Program-made: the position numbers and the translations under genes
The notes under the pieces: model-generated
Database searches by the model: none
Seen by the model: the letters and a program-made list of their open reading frames with translations, nothing else
What the model was told of the DNA's origin: nothing
Part shown: one piece after another, positions 1 through 6,114 of the stretch
How the letters are laid out: each line of letters starts with the position of its first letter
Position numbering within the stretch: position 1 is the stretch's first letter
Source: a bacterium
GTDB taxonomy: Bacteria; Spirochaetota; UBA4802; UBA5550
Direction of reading: 5' to 3'
Assembly (NCBI GenBank): GCA_024224995.1
Contig: JAAENB010000900.1
Location: 1-11,846, forward strand
Length of the DNA: 11,846 nucleotides

Positions 1-1004
1 GCAAGTTGAAACACCGGTGCCGATGTAAAAACATACCCCATACGGAAGCGTCTGCTTACAATACCGCTGTCCACCATACCGGCTTTGGAAGCTTTTGCGT
101 ATATTGTAAAATCCGTATCCATACCAACAATAGGGATTTCTTCAATATAACGCCACCAGTTCACCTGGTCAAAAGAATATTTGATTACGGAACCTTCGGT
201 AACCGTAGAAATAACAGCATTCATATCATCCTTACAAACAAACGTACTGTTGCTGTACTGGGTATTCAGCGGATCGTCGGTACCAAACTCCGGAGCCGCA
301 ACCTGCCAATCGGAACCGGTATAGTCAACGATATACTGCCTATTCGTAACATCACTATCAAGCATGCCGTCTTTAATGGCCTTCGCGAATATGGTAATGT
401 CAGAACCATGCCCTTCCAGGGGAATTTTATCGACATAGGGAAGCCATATAAGCTCGTCAAAAGAAAAATAGATAACAGCACCGGCAGTTCTGGTGGAAAT
501 AACAGCGCTCATCTTACCGTAACAGGTAACGGAGTCTGCGGTAAAGTTTGTATTCGCGGGGTTATCCGTAACGAATTCGGGAGCATACACCTGGTTCCGG
601 GGATTATCCGCAATGGTTTCGGGATCAATATCCCGGTCGTAATTAACAACAAACCGGGCTTCAGTCCGTTCACTTTCCCCATGACGGTCAATCTCCGCAT
701 AGGCAATAATCTGAATATCGGAACCGTTCCCTTTCACCGGGATAGGAGCAAAATACCGGGACCAGGTGCCGCCATTATCAAGAGAATAATAAATATCCGC
801 TTCATCATCGGAAGAGTAGATAACCGCGTTAATATCACAGTTACTAATGAGCCTGCCCTCTGAATTAATAACAGCAGCGGGGTTGTCCGTAGTAAACCTT
901 GGAGCAACAATAGTTTTATTCCAGTCGTCTTTTAATCCTTCTTCACAACCGAAAAAAGAAAAAAAAACAATTAGTGCGATAGCAGTAGAAAAGAAATTTT
1001 TCAT
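1..1004 (-). CDS. Surface lipoprotein with tandem chitobiase-C-like repeats (5' part)
   Basis: The frame is open from an ATG at 1004 to the window edge (334 codons), so the C-terminus is missing. A GAGG lies 9 nt before the start. Residues 1-19 are a signal peptide (MKNFF, then a hydrophobic run) ending in FFGC with Cys20, a loose lipobox acceptable in spirochaetes, so the protein is probably a lipid-anchored envelope protein. The mature part is three tandem repeats of about 90 residues (about 34-123, 141-229 and 237-324); a fourth begins at about 329. Each repeat starts AP-x-F-x-TD-x-P, has AVIS/AVIY, then a Y-S-x-D ... W-x-x-Y segment, and a late I-x-A-K-A strand. The pattern (I-x-Y-S-x-D, then P-I, then I-x-A-x-A, then S) resembles the Ig-like chitobiase/beta-hexosaminidase C-terminal domain (CHB_HEX_C). 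Function unknown; adhesion or carbohydrate binding is only a guess. Confidence 0.85.
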   Translation of the reverse strand, partial: MKNFFSTAIALIVFFSFFGCEEGLKDDWNKTIVAPRFTTDNPAAVINSEGRLISNCDINAVIYSSDDEADIYYSLDNGGTWSRYFAPIPVKGNGSDIQIIAYAEIDRHGESERTEARFVVNYDRDIDPETIADNPRNQVYAPEFVTDNPANTNFTADSVTCYGKMSAVISTRTAGAVIYFSFDELIWLPYVDKIPLEGHGSDITIFAKAIKDGMLDSDVTNRQYIVDYTGSDWQVAAPEFGTDDPLNTQYSNSTFVCKDDMNAVISTVTEGSVIKYSFDQVNWWRYIEEIPIVGMDTDFTIYAKASKAGMVDSGIVSRRFRMGYVFTSAPVFQL

Positions 1005-1268
1005 AATCAATAACCTCATACTTTATGGTAATATTTTATTTAGCATGGAATCCGTATACCATACTACACAATATATATGCACGTTTCGTGCCAGATTTGC
1101 CGGATATTAAAATTTTTTAAACAACCGGTTATTTTTTCGATAAAACCCGCCTCCTATTTCCAGCAATTGCCGCAATCAGGAAGCCAAAGACCGCTTTTTT
1201 AGTTATTATTAATATTGACAACGGGCCGCCAACAACTGAAAACTGGTTTTTAAAGAGAGGTACTACAA

Positions 1269-1754
1269 GTGAAGCTGAGAATAAAACAATACAGTATAAC
1301 TCTAACATTGGTTTTCACATTCCTTCTTATCTTCGAAATAGCATCATTAGCCAGATGCGGCGGCGGCGGAGACACAAACCCCAGGAGAAGACAGCAATGG
1401 CTTCCCATAGGGATAAATATCGGAACCTCGGAAGGGACGGGTTTTCACATAGGCGGAGAGATAAGTTTTGTGTACCTGGACAGAAAGTTCTGGAGAGGAT
1501 TCTACGCCGATGGGTTATACAGCGACGGCGATCCCCGGTTTTCCGTAGGACCGGAAATAGGATATAGTATATTAGGATTTGATTGCGGATTCGCGGGCGG
1601 AAGAATAAATGATGAGCTCTTTTACGGGTTTACCGCAAGGGTAGTTCTTACGGCAGGCTCAGTAGTAAGTATATACGCGAGATATAACTGGGTAACAAAA
1701 CAGGAAAATCATCTGGAAGGCGGCGTGCTGTTGAAGTTTCCGTTTCGGATGTAG
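1269..1754 (+). CDS. Small exported probable outer-membrane beta-barrel protein
   Basis: 161 residues from a GTG start at 1269, chosen because GAGAGG lies 8 nt upstream and the signal peptide begins at once. Residues 1-29 are a basic start and a hydrophobic core (LTLVFTFLLIFEIASLA). Cys30 is followed by four Gly, so lipidation is possible, although LARC is a poor lipobox. The rest is rich in Gly and aromatic residues with alternating strands (for example ISFVYLD, GFYADGLY, SIYARYNW) and ends in a hydrophobic/aromatic KFPFRM, the usual look of an outer-membrane barrel or barrel-associated protein. I do not recognise the family. It is divergent from the lipoprotein gene at 1-1004. A TTGACA at 1215-1220 lacks a convincing -10 partner. 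Confidence 0.7.
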   Translation: MKLRIKQYSITLTLVFTFLLIFEIASLARCGGGGDTNPRRRQQWLPIGINIGTSEGTGFHIGGEISFVYLDRKFWRGFYADGLYSDGDPRFSVGPEIGYSILGFDCGFAGGRINDELFYGFTARVVLTAGSVVSIYARYNWVTKQENHLEGGVLLKFPFRM

Positions 1755-1835
1755 GAGACTGGTTCAAGGAACAAGGCGAAAGGGAAAAGCCCCTAAGCGG
1801 CCAACCCTGCGCGGTGTTTATTTAGGGTTTACCCC

Positions 1836-1895
1836 TCTGTGACGTTTTTGTGTAGGGGAGAGGCATGCCTCTCCCCTACACAAAAACATCACAGA
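1836..1895. repeat. 60-bp near-perfect palindrome
   Basis: Two 30-nt arms meet with no spacer at GGCATGCC (centre 1865/1866). All positions pair except one, C1843 against A1888, which on a minus-strand transcript would be a G-U wobble. The arms read TCTGTGACGTTTTTGTGTAG and then GGGAGAGGCA. It lies in the 233-bp gene-free gap 1755-1987 and could act as a bidirectional terminator for the converging genes at 1269 and 1988, or be a MITE/REP-like mobile palindrome. Short inverted pieces also flank it on the left (CCCTAA near 1790 and TTAGGG near 1822). Confidence 0.8.
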
Positions 1896-1930
1896 AACCA
1901 ACCTCTGGGCAAAATCTTCGGAAACCGGCC

Positions 1931-1987
1931 CTATTTAAATTCTAGTTTCTTAAGAGCAGCTGCACCGGCACTGTTTATTACCCGTTA
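1931..1987 (-). other. In-frame coding-like stub after the 1988 gene's stop
   Basis: Directly after the TAA of the 1988-2506 gene comes a second TAA, then 17 open codons in the same frame (RVINSAGAAALKKLEFK) and a TAG at 1931-1933. The composition looks protein-like, so this may be a remnant of a longer C-terminus or of a lost neighbour. It is too short to prove. Confidence 0.2.
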
Positions 1988-2506
1988 TTATTTCCCCTTA
2001 AAAGACTCACGCAATTGCCGCACCCTTTTTTTAAATTCGCTGGGGAAGATCCCTGAGTATTTAAAATCGGACGGCAGGCTGTCGTAGTGTTCAACTGCAA
2101 TTTGCTGCACCTTATCCATTGGACAATTTATAGCTGCTTTCATTGGACCGCCAACAAAGGCGTTTGGCAGCAGTTTCATATATTCAGCCGCAAGCAGTGG
2201 TTCCATGGGTTCAATATAATTAAATGAAGTTTCAGCGTCACTGCTGAAATGGACATCGGAACTTAGAATAGATATAATGGTTCTCGCCGTTGTAACATAG
2301 ACTTTTTTTAAAATGTCTTTTACTTCTTTGTATCGTTTGAGGGTTTTTAATTCGGCATCACTTGAAATATCGGGCAGGTCTTCAATCATGCAAATAATAT
2401 TAAGGCTTTTTCTTATGTCGTCGTCCTCCAACCCATCAATAATTTTTTGCGCCATATCGGCACAGTTGTCGAGAGTATTTTTTTTCGTCTCCAATGTTGA
2501 GCTCAT
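1988..2506 (-). CDS. Soluble protein of unknown function
   Basis: 172 residues from the ATG at 2506, preferred over the longer start at 2578 because GAGGTG sits 5 nt before it. No signal peptide or membrane helix. It is mostly helical and mixed-charge: an N-terminal part (MSSTLETKKN ... AQKIIDGLEDDD), a central stretch with ARTIISILSSD, and a C-terminal part (PMDKVQQIAVEHYDSLPSDF, then SGIFPSEFKKRVRQLRE). I do not recognise the family. It is divergent from the 2724 gene across a 217-bp AT-rich gap holding two palindromes, which may be shared control sites. Confidence 0.7.
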   Translation of the reverse strand: MSSTLETKKNTLDNCADMAQKIIDGLEDDDIRKSLNIICMIEDLPDISSDAELKTLKRYKEVKDILKKVYVTTARTIISILSSDVHFSSDAETSFNYIEPMEPLLAAEYMKLLPNAFVGGPMKAAINCPMDKVQQIAVEHYDSLPSDFKYSGIFPSEFKKRVRQLRESFKGK

Positions 2507-2580
2507 TTTTTCACCTCTTCCATAATATATTTTGTACACACTCGTATACGCTTTTTTAGGGGGTGCATTTTTGAACAACA

Positions 2581-2595
2581 GTATATTAAATATAC
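2581..2595. promoter_or_regulatory. 15-bp perfect palindrome, possible operator
   Basis: GTATATTAAATATAC has 7-bp perfect arms around a central A. It lies between the divergent genes at 2506 (minus) and 2724 (plus), about 75 bp upstream of the minus-strand start. Such dyads often bind a dimeric repressor, but no regulator can be assigned. Confidence 0.35.
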
Positions 2596-2636
2596 AAAAA
2601 ATAAAATATGTCAGCTACATTAATTTTTCATTTTCG

Positions 2637-2670
2637 AAAAATTTTTCGTTTTTAAGTGACATAAAAACGG
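2637..2670. repeat. Intergenic repeat with palindrome, copy A
   Basis: 34 nt (AAAAATTTTTCG followed by TTTTTAAGTGACATAAAAAC and GG) match 8767-8800 with two differences. Inside is a dyad at 2647-2669 with 11-bp arms (one mismatch) around a central G. Its centre at 2658 is about 63 bp upstream of the transcription start predicted for the 2724 gene, where an activator of the CRP/FNR type would bind; that role is inference. Confidence 0.6.
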
Positions 2671-2685
2671 TATTTTTAAATCTAT

Positions 2686-2714
2686 TTGACTCTCAGCCTT
2701 TTTTATGATATTCT
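2686..2714 (+). promoter_or_regulatory. Sigma70-type promoter for the 2724 gene
   Basis: TTGACT (2686-2691), 17-nt spacer, TATTCT (2709-2714). Transcription would begin near 2721, only about 3 nt before the ATG at 2724, and no ribosome-binding site is visible, so the mRNA may be leaderless. Confidence 0.6.
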
Positions 2715-2723
2715 CATTATATA

Positions 2724-3017
2724 ATGAAGAAAAAACCCAAAAAGAACCGTTACCGGGTGAAAAAATATGAAGGGCTTCCTCATGGAGATCTGTTTGAAAT
2801 GGAAATTGATTATCACTTTGATGTTATTGATAAAAAAACAAAGAAGATAATAATGGCCTTTACGGGAGATTATTCAGCCGACCTGGGAGGTCATTGCGAG
2901 TGGCAGAATAGTCAATATTCCGGGGTAAGTGATGTTGCAATATCCGATGACGGTGAATTTGTCCTGGTATATTATTATAACAAAAAAGACCCCGAAAGAA
3001 TTAAGCTTCCGGAATAA
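2724..3017 (+). CDS. 97-residue hypothetical protein
   Basis: 97 residues with a strongly basic start (MKKKPKKNRYRVKKYEG). The rest is beta-rich: MEIDYHFDVID, KKIIMAFTGDYSADLGGHCE and VAISDDGEFVLVYYYN. No signal peptide or membrane helix. The ATG has no Shine-Dalgarno but sits about 3 nt after a predicted transcription start. The 3' end faces the membrane protein gene at 3038 with a 20-bp gap. A relic of its last codons occurs at 3534-3575 on the far side of that gene, so the pair was once part of a duplicated unit. Family not recognised. Confidence 0.7.
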   Translation: MKKKPKKNRYRVKKYEGLPHGDLFEMEIDYHFDVIDKKTKKIIMAFTGDYSADLGGHCEWQNSQYSGVSDVAISDDGEFVLVYYYNKKDPERIKLPE

Positions 3018-3037
3018 AGGGGGTCAACTATTTTGAT

Positions 3038-3442
3038 TTATTTCTTTGAAAGAAAAAAGCCCGCAATTGTCATGACTATGAGCGCAGCAGTCAACCACCA
3101 GGGAGTGGAAGGCCCAACGCTGAGATTAATGACAAGAACTGTAGTGAAAGAGATGAGCAGCATAATTAATAACAACCACCGGCCCCAGTTTTCACCGGGG
3201 ATCATCTTCCGGGCAAGAACCAGTACCGCAATTCCAATGGAAAGGCTCATTGCTCCCATAATTCGTAAGGAGTAGATCATTGATGTTAGCACTTTTGGGT
3301 CTAATTCATCCTGTGCCATGCCAAGAAATGTAATATGATATGATAAGAGCCCCGGAGTGAGCAGATAGCGTCCGGCCATAATGACAGAGAGCCCCCCTAT
3401 AATATAAAACAGCATTTTAGCGATTTTGATTCTTTTTTTCAT
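3038..3442 (-). CDS. Four-helix membrane protein, paralogue 1
   Basis: 134 residues; ATG at 3442 with AGGAA about 8 nt upstream. Four hydrophobic segments: about 10-30 (ML..GLSVIMAG..LL), 55-76 (IYSLRIMGAMSLSIGIAVLVL), 87-107 and 113-131, with a conserved RKMIPGENW loop between helices 2 and 3 and a PWW before helix 4. It is the most divergent of three copies, roughly 60-65% identical to those at 5585 and 8850. Conserved across all three are LLTPGLL.YH, LRI.GAM or VRI.GAM, RKMIPGE.W, SVGP..PWW and a C-terminal GFFLSKK. Function unknown. The layout recalls small DUF-type four-helix proteins, but I cannot name one with confidence. Confidence 0.8.
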   Translation of the reverse strand: MKKRIKIAKMLFYIIGGLSVIMAGRYLLTPGLLSYHITFLGMAQDELDPKVLTSMIYSLRIMGAMSLSIGIAVLVLARKMIPGENWGRWLLLIMLLISFTTVLVINLSVGPSTPWWLTAALIVMTIAGFFLSKK

Positions 3443-3492
3443 AGTTTGTTTCCTGCGAATAAAGAGTCACTGGTAAGTTAACAACTACCCGC

Positions 3493-3528
3493 AATCAAGA
3501 GACTGTCAAGCTATTTCATTATTATAAT
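3493..3528 (-). promoter_or_regulatory. Upstream repeat of paralogue 1 with -35 element
   Basis: 36 nt match 6026-6061 upstream of paralogue 2 with three differences. On the minus strand the repeat contains TTGACA (3504-3509), which suits a -35. The partner -10 (AGTTGT, 17 nt on) is weak here. Paralogue 3 lacks this repeat and instead follows another gene. Confidence 0.5.
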
Positions 3529-3533
3529 GTAGA

Positions 3534-3575
3534 TACTATGAAAAAGACCCCGAAAAAATAAAATTACCGGTTTAA
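3534..3575 (+). pseudogene. Relic of the 97-residue gene's C-terminus
   Basis: These 14 codons read YYEKDPEKIKLPV then TAA, against the last residues YYNKKDPERIKLPE of the gene ending at 3017. An in-frame TAA lies just upstream (3525-3527), so only the tail is left. The relic's end overlaps the last codons and stop of the HAD gene on the opposite strand, which marks a recombination joint at about 3530-3575. Confidence 0.65.
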
Positions 3576-4934
3576 TAATTTATCCGCCACGCGGATAAAT
3601 CCTTTCCCTTCTGCTTCGGAACTGACAAAAGCGGGAAAATAAGCCAGCTGAGATTTAAAATCAAGAATATTCGCAACCCCAACCGTATTGGGAAGATAGC
3701 GGAACAGTTTCTCATCATTTGGAGAATCTCCAATAAACAGAGAATGTTTTTGAAGGTATTCCCGGGACCAGTGAAATACACTTTTAGAAACTTTTTCCAG
3801 TGTTGAATACTTATTGAAATTTCCATTCCATCCGCTAATATGTATTGAGCTTATTTTTGATGTATATCCCCACCGGTCAAAGGTTTCCCTGATGTCATTA
3901 ATTTCTTGCTGATCAGAGTGGATATCATCTTCGGAAATATTAATGGCGATATCATGAATACGATAGGGTTGATCCGAAGCAGTTATTACCCAGGGATATT
4001 TTTCTTTAAGACAATTGAGAAGAGTATTTCTTTTGAATTCAATGCATTCATCGTCGAAACGAAGAATATCAACCTTATTGTTGTTTCTCCACATAAAAAA
4101 GGCTCCATTCTCTCCAACAACTCCTGAGACAGGCCATGTGCGCGCGATCATATCGCACCAGCCCGCGCTGCGTCCGGTGGTAATGATGATATTATATCCG
4201 GCTGTATGCAGTGACCAGAGCTTGTTATAAACCTCACCACTGATCATACCATTCTCCGTAAGGGTTCCGTCAAAATCAGAGAAAATAATTTTGATATCAT
4301 CAAGCAATTCCGGGGGCGCTTCTTCCCAGTCGTTCATTGCTCCGGAACGATAATTCCTGATCCTCCGCATGGTATGGGGAATGGAATTGGTATGAAGGGG
4401 ATGGTTTTCCAGAAGATGCTCTAGAAAAAAGACGCTGTCATAGGGAGATGAGACTTCCCAGGCATCGACCAATTCATGATTCGCCAGTTCCCAGTCAGCG
4501 CTGCCGGGGTATACCTTGTCCGATAAAAAATAGATTGAGCTGTATGCGTGTGCCTTTGCAAACTTCTCTACTTTTGAAACCAGGTTTTTTTCAAGGGAAA
4601 AAGACTCTATAGTACCGTTTTTATCATACTGTATAAGCCCGTTCTCGGCGAAAACAAAAGAAAAAAGGCCGGCAGCTTCATCAAGTGAAGCAAGAACAAT
4701 TTCAATTATATTGCTGCTTACGAGTCCCAGGTGGATATGCGGTTTAAAGTCATTCAGCAGTTTTAAGTATTTAATTATTTCTTTTTCTACCGGCTGTCCC
4801 GGTCTGCAAATGGTCACATCGAAATCGAGTAAAAGTAATTCTTTTCCTTTTTGAGTTTCCAGGCGCTCATGATGATGATTATTTAGTATTTCCTGACCTG
4901 TTTTTACAGATTGAATTTCACTATGATTTTCCAC
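3564..4934 (-). CDS. Two-domain HAD phosphatase (PMM-like + HAD-IIB)
   Basis: 456 residues from a GTG at 4934. This start is chosen over the upstream ATG at 5087 because AGGGGGG lies 6 nt before it and a strong promoter (4969-4997) lies inside the longer frame. Domain 1 (about 31-165) has DFDVTI with Asp37 and Asp39, then VFAENGLIQY, as in eukaryotic-type phosphomannomutases. Domain 2 (about 213-450) is a full HAD-IIB phosphatase: SDFDGTLT (Asp220, Asp222), TTGRS (252-256), AGWCDMIARTWPV, GENGAFF, a C2 cap, Lys375 in NKYSTL, and GDSPNDE (Asp403, Asp407). Such IIB enzymes usually act on sugar phosphates; the substrate here is unknown. Domain 1 may be inactive or regulatory, since its Gly after Asp39 is replaced by Val. 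Cytosolic; monocistronic by its promoter. Confidence 0.85.
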   Translation of the reverse strand: MENHSEIQSVKTGQEILNNHHHERLETQKGKELLLLDFDVTICRPGQPVEKEIIKYLKLLNDFKPHIHLGLVSSNIIEIVLASLDEAAGLFSFVFAENGLIQYDKNGTIESFSLEKNLVSKVEKFAKAHAYSSIYFLSDKVYPGSADWELANHELVDAWEVSSPYDSVFFLEHLLENHPLHTNSIPHTMRRIRNYRSGAMNDWEEAPPELLDDIKIIFSDFDGTLTENGMISGEVYNKLWSLHTAGYNIIITTGRSAGWCDMIARTWPVSGVVGENGAFFMWRNNNKVDILRFDDECIEFKRNTLLNCLKEKYPWVITASDQPYRIHDIAINISEDDIHSDQQEINDIRETFDRWGYTSKISSIHISGWNGNFNKYSTLEKVSKSVFHWSREYLQKHSLFIGDSPNDEKLFRYLPNTVGVANILDFKSQLAYFPAFVSSEAEGKGFIRVADKLLNR

Positions 4935-4968
4935 TGTTTTCCCCCCTGAACAGTTATTTGATAATGTA

Positions 4969-4997
4969 TATATACTATCAAATACCGAAAAAGTCAA
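4969..4997 (-). promoter_or_regulatory. Sigma70-type promoter for the HAD gene
   Basis: On the minus strand TTGACT (4997-4992), a 17-nt spacer and TATATA (4974-4969). The start of transcription would be near 4962, giving a leader of about 28 nt with AGGGGGG before the GTG at 4934. This fixes the gene's start. Confidence 0.75.
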
Positions 4998-5075
4998 CAG
5001 CAAGGGAATGAACGCTAGGTGGGGAGGAATGAACAACAGTTTTTTTTTTTGAATCCTGATAAAAATCATCTCGCT

Positions 5076-5101
5076 ATTCTTTATCAACCAAAAGGATTAT
5101 A
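5076..5101. repeat. 26-nt repeat spanning the vapC tail, copy at the TA locus
   Basis: Matches 8802-8827 with one difference (ATTCTT, then T or G, then ATCAACCAAAAGGATTATA). On the minus strand it encodes the end of the toxin (YNPFG and stop) plus flanking DNA. It is the left boundary of the duplication shared with the 8.8-9.25 kb segment. Confidence 0.8.
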
Positions 5102-5242
5102 TATTTCTACATCTAAATTCTTAAAATCATCTTCATTACGCGTCACAATAGTAAGATCATAATATTGTGCAGTTGCCCCGATAATTGTAAGCGGGAATCG
5201 GCAGGGACGCTGTCATTAAAATGATAAATCAACAAGATACAT
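5084..5242 (-). pseudogene. vapC: VapC-like PIN toxin, internally deleted
   Basis: The ATG at 5242 overlaps the antitoxin's TAA (TAATG), the usual coupling in a toxin-antitoxin operon. The first codons read MYLVDLSF and then stop; intact PIN toxins begin like MYLVDTSF, with the first catalytic Asp here. After a short out-of-frame stretch, about 37 residues of the C-terminus follow (LTIIGATAQYYDLTIVTRNE, DDFKNLDVEIYNPFG, TGA at 5084-5086), a typical VapC end with the TRN..DF motif. About two thirds of a normal 130-residue toxin, including the central acidic residues, is missing. No functional nuclease can be made. Confidence 0.75.
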
Positions 5243-5466
5243 TATATTCTATCCCATTCATTTCTAATTGAGTTAATCTCTTCATCAACATTTTCAAGTT
5301 TAAGAATACCCACATACGAATCCGGATTAAATTGGGTTTTCTTTTTTGGTGAACTTTCTATGAACGGTAGCACCAATAACTCAACCTTCTGATGTTTTAA
5401 TTCATCTGGTATGTTTATTACTTTTTCAAGTTCATCACTATTCATGATTTTTCTAATAAAATTCAT
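5242..5466 (-). CDS. vapB: VapB-like antitoxin (orphan)
   Basis: 74 residues from the ATG at 5466, selected because GGAG lies 7 nt before it (the longer start at 5484 has none). The sequence MNFIRKIMNSDELEKVINIP, then DELKHQKVELLVLPF, a Lys-rich hinge (SPKKKT), FNPDSYVGIL and a C-terminal RNEWDRI, fits the small antitoxins that precede PIN toxins: an N-terminal DNA-binding part and a C-terminal toxin-binding tail. It normally binds VapC and represses its own promoter. Here the toxin is deleted, so it would act at most as an orphan repressor or an anti-addiction factor against related toxins. The family call comes from motif and context. Confidence 0.7.
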   Translation of the reverse strand: MNFIRKIMNSDELEKVINIPDELKHQKVELLVLPFIESSPKKKTQFNPDSYVGILKLENVDEEINSIRNEWDRI

Positions 5467-5495
5467 ACTATATCTCCAAAACAATGATATTAATA

Positions 5496-5525
5496 AATAT
5501 ACAAACTTTTACAAGCATGTGTCAA
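5496..5525 (-). promoter_or_regulatory. Promoter of the vapBC operon
   Basis: TTGACA (5525-5520), 18-nt spacer, TATATT (5501-5496) on the minus strand. Transcription would start near 5489, about 23 nt before the ATG at 5466. The promoter is close to consensus, so the antitoxin is probably still expressed. Confidence 0.65.
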
Positions 5526-5584
5526 CCAGCTCTTCACAAAAATCAAAAAAATACAATTGTTCAGTATACTGGTCCCCATTTTCT

Positions 5585-5989
5585 TTATTTCTTTGATAGA
5601 AAAAAACCGGTAATACTCATAATCATCATTAACCCCATTAGCCACCAGGGAGCTGTTGGCCCCACAGAGATAGTAACGGCAAGAATAGTAGAAAGAGTGA
5701 TCATTAACGTAATTAATAAGAGCCAGCGAACCCAGTTTTCACCCGGGATCATCTTCCGGGTAAGCGTCAGAACCACAAGACCAAGAGACAGAGCCATAGC
5801 GCCAATAATACGAACAGCATACAGCATCAAGGTAACCATTTTTGGGTCTAAGTCTTCCTGTGCCTTGCCAACAAATTTAATATGATAGGGTAAGAGGCCC
5901 GGTGTAAGCAGGTAAAGACCGGCCATAATAATGCAAAAAACTCCGGTAATATAAAACAATATTCTAGCGATTTTTATTCTTGTTTTCAT
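5585..5989 (-). CDS. Four-helix membrane protein, paralogue 2
   Basis: 134 residues from the ATG at 5989, preceded by AAGGAG with 7-nt spacing; the longer start at 6031 lacks one and its extra 14 residues are absent from the paralogues. About 94% identical to paralogue 3 (8 differences: R9K, I20L, V40L, E45K, P49Q, L74I, N85S, I107V). Four hydrophobic segments, short polar ends (MKTRIKIA and FFLSKK), conserved LLTPGLLPYH after helix 1 and TRKMIPGENW between helices 2 and 3, so an inner-membrane protein is likely. Its own promoter (6014-6042) diverges from that of the 6115 regulator gene, only 125 bp from start to start, so co-control is possible. Function unknown. Confidence 0.82.
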   Translation of the reverse strand: MKTRIKIARILFYITGVFCIIMAGLYLLTPGLLPYHIKFVGKAQEDLDPKMVTLMLYAVRIIGAMALSLGLVVLTLTRKMIPGENWVRWLLLITLMITLSTILAVTISVGPTAPWWLMGLMMIMSITGFFLSKK

Positions 5990-6013
5990 AATTTGGCTCC
6001 TTCGAATAAATTT

Positions 6014-6042
6014 ATAACAACCGATAATCAAGATACTGTCAA
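6014..6042 (-). promoter_or_regulatory. Promoter of paralogue 2
   Basis: TTGACA (6042-6037), 17-nt spacer, TGTTAT (6019-6014) on the minus strand, about 18 nt before the AAGGAG. The -35 is inside the 36-nt block 6026-6061 shared with the upstream region of paralogue 1 (3493-3528). Confidence 0.55.
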
Positions 6043-6071
6043 GCTATTTCAGTATTATGATTTAAATAGTA

Positions 6072-6101
6072 TTGACATTTATCCATCTGTTTTAATATTC
6101 T
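6072..6101 (+). promoter_or_regulatory. Promoter of the membrane AraC regulator gene
   Basis: TTGACA (6072-6077), 18-nt spacer, TATTCT (6096-6101). The start would fall near 6108, leaving about 6 nt before the ATG and no Shine-Dalgarno. The same TATTCT -10 and near-leaderless layout occur at the 2724 gene. The -35 boxes of this and the divergent paralogue 2 promoter are 29 nt apart. Confidence 0.6.
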
Positions 6102-6114
6102 ATATTTATATATC

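Noticed and set aside
6..863. 285-residue plus-strand frame
   Set aside because: It is the antisense of the lipoprotein gene, which has a signal peptide, lipobox and repeats; the plus frame has no recognisable motifs and no start signals.
1839..2087. 82-residue plus-strand frame across the palindrome
   Set aside because: It translates palindromic DNA and the antisense of the 1988 gene; no ribosome site or motif.
3030..3055. Apparent hairpin TTTCTTTGAAAGAAA as a terminator
   Set aside because: No room for a loop, and it is the coding sequence of the conserved FFLSKK end of paralogue 1.
4935..5087. N-terminal extension of the HAD gene to an ATG at 5087
   Set aside because: The stretch contains the gene's own promoter and Shine-Dalgarno, and its residues look like translated promoter DNA.
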